Of a stretch of 64,000 nucleotides of DNA, positions 60,243-64,000 are shown piece by piece. Position numbers and translations under genes: made by a program. The notes under the pieces are model-generated. The model did no database searches. It was not told where the DNA came from and was given only the letters and a program-made list of their open reading frames with translations. Every line of letters begins with the position of its first letter. The stretch's first letter is position 1. The stretch is from Citreicoccus inhibens (lineage in GTDB: Bacteria; Myxococcota; Myxococcia; Myxococcales; Myxococcaceae). The stretch spans positions 1 to 64,000 of the forward strand of contig NZ_JAHNZT010000037.1 of the NCBI RefSeq assembly GCF_019039035.1, read 5' to 3'.

Positions 60243-61088
60243 TCAGCGCTCTCCCCAGTGGAGCTTCTGCCGGAGGATGGTGAAGTAGGCCACGCGCGGG
60301 TTGCGCACCAGGTTCACGCGGTTGGGCGAGCGCACCACCTCGATGCAGTCGCCGCCCTGGAGCGAGTGGCCGGTCTGCCCATCCAGCGTGAGGTAGGTGT
60401 CCGCCGTCTCGCTGCGCAAGGTGATGCGGATGACGCGGTCCGCGGGGACGACAATCGAGCGCTGGGTGAGCGCATGCGAGCAGATGGGCGACAGCACCGT
60501 GCAGTCCACCGAGGGATGCACGATGGGCCCGCCCGCCGACAGCGAGTACGCGGTGGAGCCCGTGGGCGTGGCGAGGATGACGCCGTCCGCCTTGTACGTC
60601 GTGATGGGCACCCCATCGATGGACGTCTCGTGGTCCGCGATGCGCGCCAGCGCGCCCTTGTTGATGACGATGTCGTTGAGCACCTCGTCCTCGACGAGCA
60701 CCTTGCCGTCGCGAAGCAGCCGGCACGCCAGCTTCATGCGCGAGTCCGACTGGAAGCGGCCCTCCAAGACCTCCGACAGCGAGGAGAACAGCTCCTCGAC
60801 GGGAATCTCGGTCATGAAGCCCAGGCTGCCCAGGTTGACGCCGAGGATGGGGACGGCTCGCCCCGAGAGCATCCGCGCCGCGTAGATGAGCGTGCCATCT
60901 CCACCGAGCACCACCACCAGGTCCGAGCGGGTGGCCAGCTCCCGATCCGTCACCCGCGGCCACCCCAGCGTCTGCGCCAGGGTCCGGTCCGCCAGGACGG
61001 TCAGGTGGGGGTAGCGCTCGCGGATCTGCACCGCCAGGGCCACGGCCTCGGGTTTGTCCCTCTTCGCGACGATTGCCAGGGTCTGCAC
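60243..61088 (-). CDS. nadK: NAD kinase
   Basis: A 281-residue enzyme that phosphorylates NAD to NADP. It has a GTG start at 61088 with AAAGGTG upstream. Motifs are VVVLGGDGTLIYAAR (GGDGT at 62-66), GVNLGSLGFMTEI, LNDIVINKG and the TPTGSTAYSLSAGGPIV block. It is divergent from rarA across 128 bases and is followed closely by the YdcF-like gene. Confidence 0.97.
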   Translation of the reverse strand: MQTLAIVAKRDKPEAVALAVQIRERYPHLTVLADRTLAQTLGWPRVTDRELATRSDLVVVLGGDGTLIYAARMLSGRAVPILGVNLGSLGFMTEIPVEELFSSLSEVLEGRFQSDSRMKLACRLLRDGKVLVEDEVLNDIVINKGALARIADHETSIDGVPITTYKADGVILATPTGSTAYSLSAGGPIVHPSVDCTVLSPICSHALTQRSIVVPADRVIRITLRSETADTYLTLDGQTGHSLQGGDCIEVVRSPNRVNLVRNPRVAYFTILRQKLHWGER

Positions 61089-61216
61089 GCGGACACCTTT
61101 CTAATCCAGGCGGCTGGCCGGGCGCTCACCGGAAATGCGGGCTGCCCTCCCCCGGACATCTGGCGGCGTACGAACCGGGGATTTTCCCGGCCGGGACGCT
61201 AGGGTGGAGGCTCGAC

Positions 61217-62557
61217 ATGGACCTCTTCGAACACGCGGGCCTCAAGGAGCAGGCCGCCCAGGCCCCACTCGCCGAGCGCATGCGGCCCACCACCCTGGCC
61301 GAGTTCCTGGGCCAGGAGCACCTCACGGGCGAGGGGCGCTTCCTGCGCCGGGCGCTGGAGCAGGACCGCGTGCCCAGCCTCATCCTCTGGGGCCCCCCGG
61401 GGACGGGAAAGACGACGCTCGCGCAGCTCGTGGCCCGCAGCACGGGCGCCGCGTTCGAGGCGCTGTCCGCCGTGCTCGCGGGCGTGAAGGACATCCGCGA
61501 GACGGTGGCGCGCGCGCAAGAGCGCTGGAAGATGAACCGGCAGCGCACCTTCCTGTTCATCGACGAGATCCACCGCTTCAACAAGGCCCAACAGGACGCG
61601 CTCCTGCCCCATGTGGAGAAGGGCACGGTGACGCTCATCGGCGCCACCACGGAGAACCCCTCGTTCGAGGTGAACGCCGCGCTCCTGTCCCGCGCCCGCG
61701 TCGTCACGCTGCGCGGGCTGGAGGAAGAGGAGCTGGTGGCGCTGCTGCGCCGCGCGGTGGCGGACCCACGAGGGCTCGCGGGCAAGGTGCAGGTGGATGA
61801 CGAGGCGCTGGCCTTCATCGCGGAGGCCGCGGGCGGAGATGCGCGCAAGGCCCTCACGGCGCTGGAGGTGGCCGCGGCCTACGGGGGCGCGCAGGTGGAC
61901 CGCAAGGCCGCCGAGGAGTCGCTCCAGCAGAAGATGCTGCTCTACGACAAGGGCGGCGAGGAGCACTACAACGTCGTCAGCGCCTTCATCAAATCCATGC
62001 GCGGCAGCGACGTGGACGCGGCGCTCTACTGGATGACGCGCATGCTGGAGGCGGGCGAGGACCCCGTCTTCATCTTCCGCCGCATGGTCATCTTCGCGTC
62101 GGAGGACGTGGGCAACGCGGACCCTCGCGCCCTGAGCGTGGCGGTGGATGCCTTGCGCGCCTTCCAGCTGATGGGACTGCCCGAGGGCACCCTGCCCCTC
62201 ACCCAGGCCGTCACGTACCTGGCGCTGGCGCCCAAGTCGAACGCGGTGATTACCGCCTACGCCGCGGCGCGCGCCGCCGTCACGCAGGAGGGCGCGCTGC
62301 CCGTGCCCATGCACCTGCGCAACGCGCCCACCAAGCTGATGAAGTCGCTGGGCTACGGCGGCGGCTACAAGTACCCCCACAACTTCGAGGGCAACTACGT
62401 CCCCGAGGACTATCTGCCCGAGGCCCTGCGCTCGCGGCACTTCTACAACCCCTCGCAGAACGGCTTCGAGCGGGAGCTGTCCGAGCGCTACGAGGACATC
62501 CAGCGCCAGCTCGCCGCCCGCCGGGTGGCGGAGAGCGAGCCGGGCGAGGACGGGTGA
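61217..62557 (+). CDS. rarA: Replication-associated recombination protein A (RarA/MgsA)
   Basis: A 446-residue AAA+ ATPase related to clamp loaders. ATG 61217 follows GTGGAGG. Walker A is GPPGTGKT (residues 59-66), and Walker B lies in FLFIDEIHRFNKAQQDALLP. It also has ATTENPSFEVNAALLSRARV (sensor 1 region) and the C-terminal tetramerisation part with KSLGYGGGYKYPHNFEGNYV and LPEALRSRHFYNPSQNGFE. It acts at stalled replication forks. The convergent regulator gene ends 10 bases away. Confidence 0.95.
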   Translation: MDLFEHAGLKEQAAQAPLAERMRPTTLAEFLGQEHLTGEGRFLRRALEQDRVPSLILWGPPGTGKTTLAQLVARSTGAAFEALSAVLAGVKDIRETVARAQERWKMNRQRTFLFIDEIHRFNKAQQDALLPHVEKGTVTLIGATTENPSFEVNAALLSRARVVTLRGLEEEELVALLRRAVADPRGLAGKVQVDDEALAFIAEAAGGDARKALTALEVAAAYGGAQVDRKAAEESLQQKMLLYDKGGEEHYNVVSAFIKSMRGSDVDAALYWMTRMLEAGEDPVFIFRRMVIFASEDVGNADPRALSVAVDALRAFQLMGLPEGTLPLTQAVTYLALAPKSNAVITAYAAARAAVTQEGALPVPMHLRNAPTKLMKSLGYGGGYKYPHNFEGNYVPEDYLPEALRSRHFYNPSQNGFERELSERYEDIQRQLAARRVAESEPGEDG

Positions 62558-62567
62558 CCCACGGGTG

Positions 62568-64000
<1,433 letters not shown>

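Overview
The window is very GC-rich, with third codon positions almost all G or C. It is dense in genes, with short gaps and many ATGA-type stop/start overlaps. Several lines point to a myxobacterium (Myxococcaceae/Archangiaceae-like): a MYXO-CTERM-type tail on the protein at 8778-10055, a bacterial-enhancer-binding regulator with a Fis-type helix-turn-helix, many lipoproteins, RCC1 and Hsp70 variants, and an rpsB-tsf-pyrH-frr block. This is inferred from protein style; no 16S gene is present. I see no prophage, insertion sequence or CRISPR array. The window looks like stable chromosome with accessory islands for surface polysaccharide, metal efflux and phosphate scavenging.

Layout. 1-6245: the start of a TPR protein (cut by the window edge), a tRNA-Ala(CGC) with its own promoter and terminator, then DUF2760 and two non-canonical Hsp70 proteins. 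6327-10055: a zinc-ribbon protein, then a leftward pair of phosphate-scavenging genes (phytase-like beta-propeller, 5'-nucleotidase lipoprotein). 10207-20461: a sugar/glycan region with gmd and rmd (GDP-D-rhamnose), a GT4 glycosyltransferase, a double GT4 fusion, a coupled unknown, a large membrane protein and a methyltransferase; an unknown gene and a NADAR-family gene are interspersed. 20741-26319: a 1259-residue fused flavoprotein, a lipoprotein, SixA and CyaY. 26307-33722, all leftward: a degenerate receiver/GGDEF protein coupled to frr, then pyrH, tsf, rpsB and secA. 34044-43966: an RlmM-like methyltransferase, a degenerate GGDEF protein, an M23 peptidase, a PP2C phosphatase, recN, a SWIM/SNF2 helicase and apt. 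44059-48025: an alpha/beta-hydrolase, then a four-gene coupled operon tetR-MFS(AmpG-like)-coaD-metallo-beta-lactamase under a clear promoter/operator. 48214-56094: a second 5'-nucleotidase and a CzcCBA-type RND metal efflux operon headed by a small Cys/His-rich exported protein. 56244-59455: an RCC1 lipoprotein coupled to a di-haem lipoprotein. 59456-64000: YdcF-like, nadK, rarA and the C-terminal part of an NtrC-type regulator.

How the genes work together. The translation and secretion block (rpsB, tsf, pyrH, frr, secA) is core. The gmd-rmd-glycosyltransferase region probably builds a D-rhamnose-containing surface glycan. The phytase-like protein and the two 5'-nucleotidases suggest extracytoplasmic phosphate capture. 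The Czc operon has the three charged transmembrane residues of divalent-cation pumps. The least understood parts are the DUF2760/twin-Hsp70 trio, the giant flavoprotein, and the degenerate c-di-GMP-type proteins.
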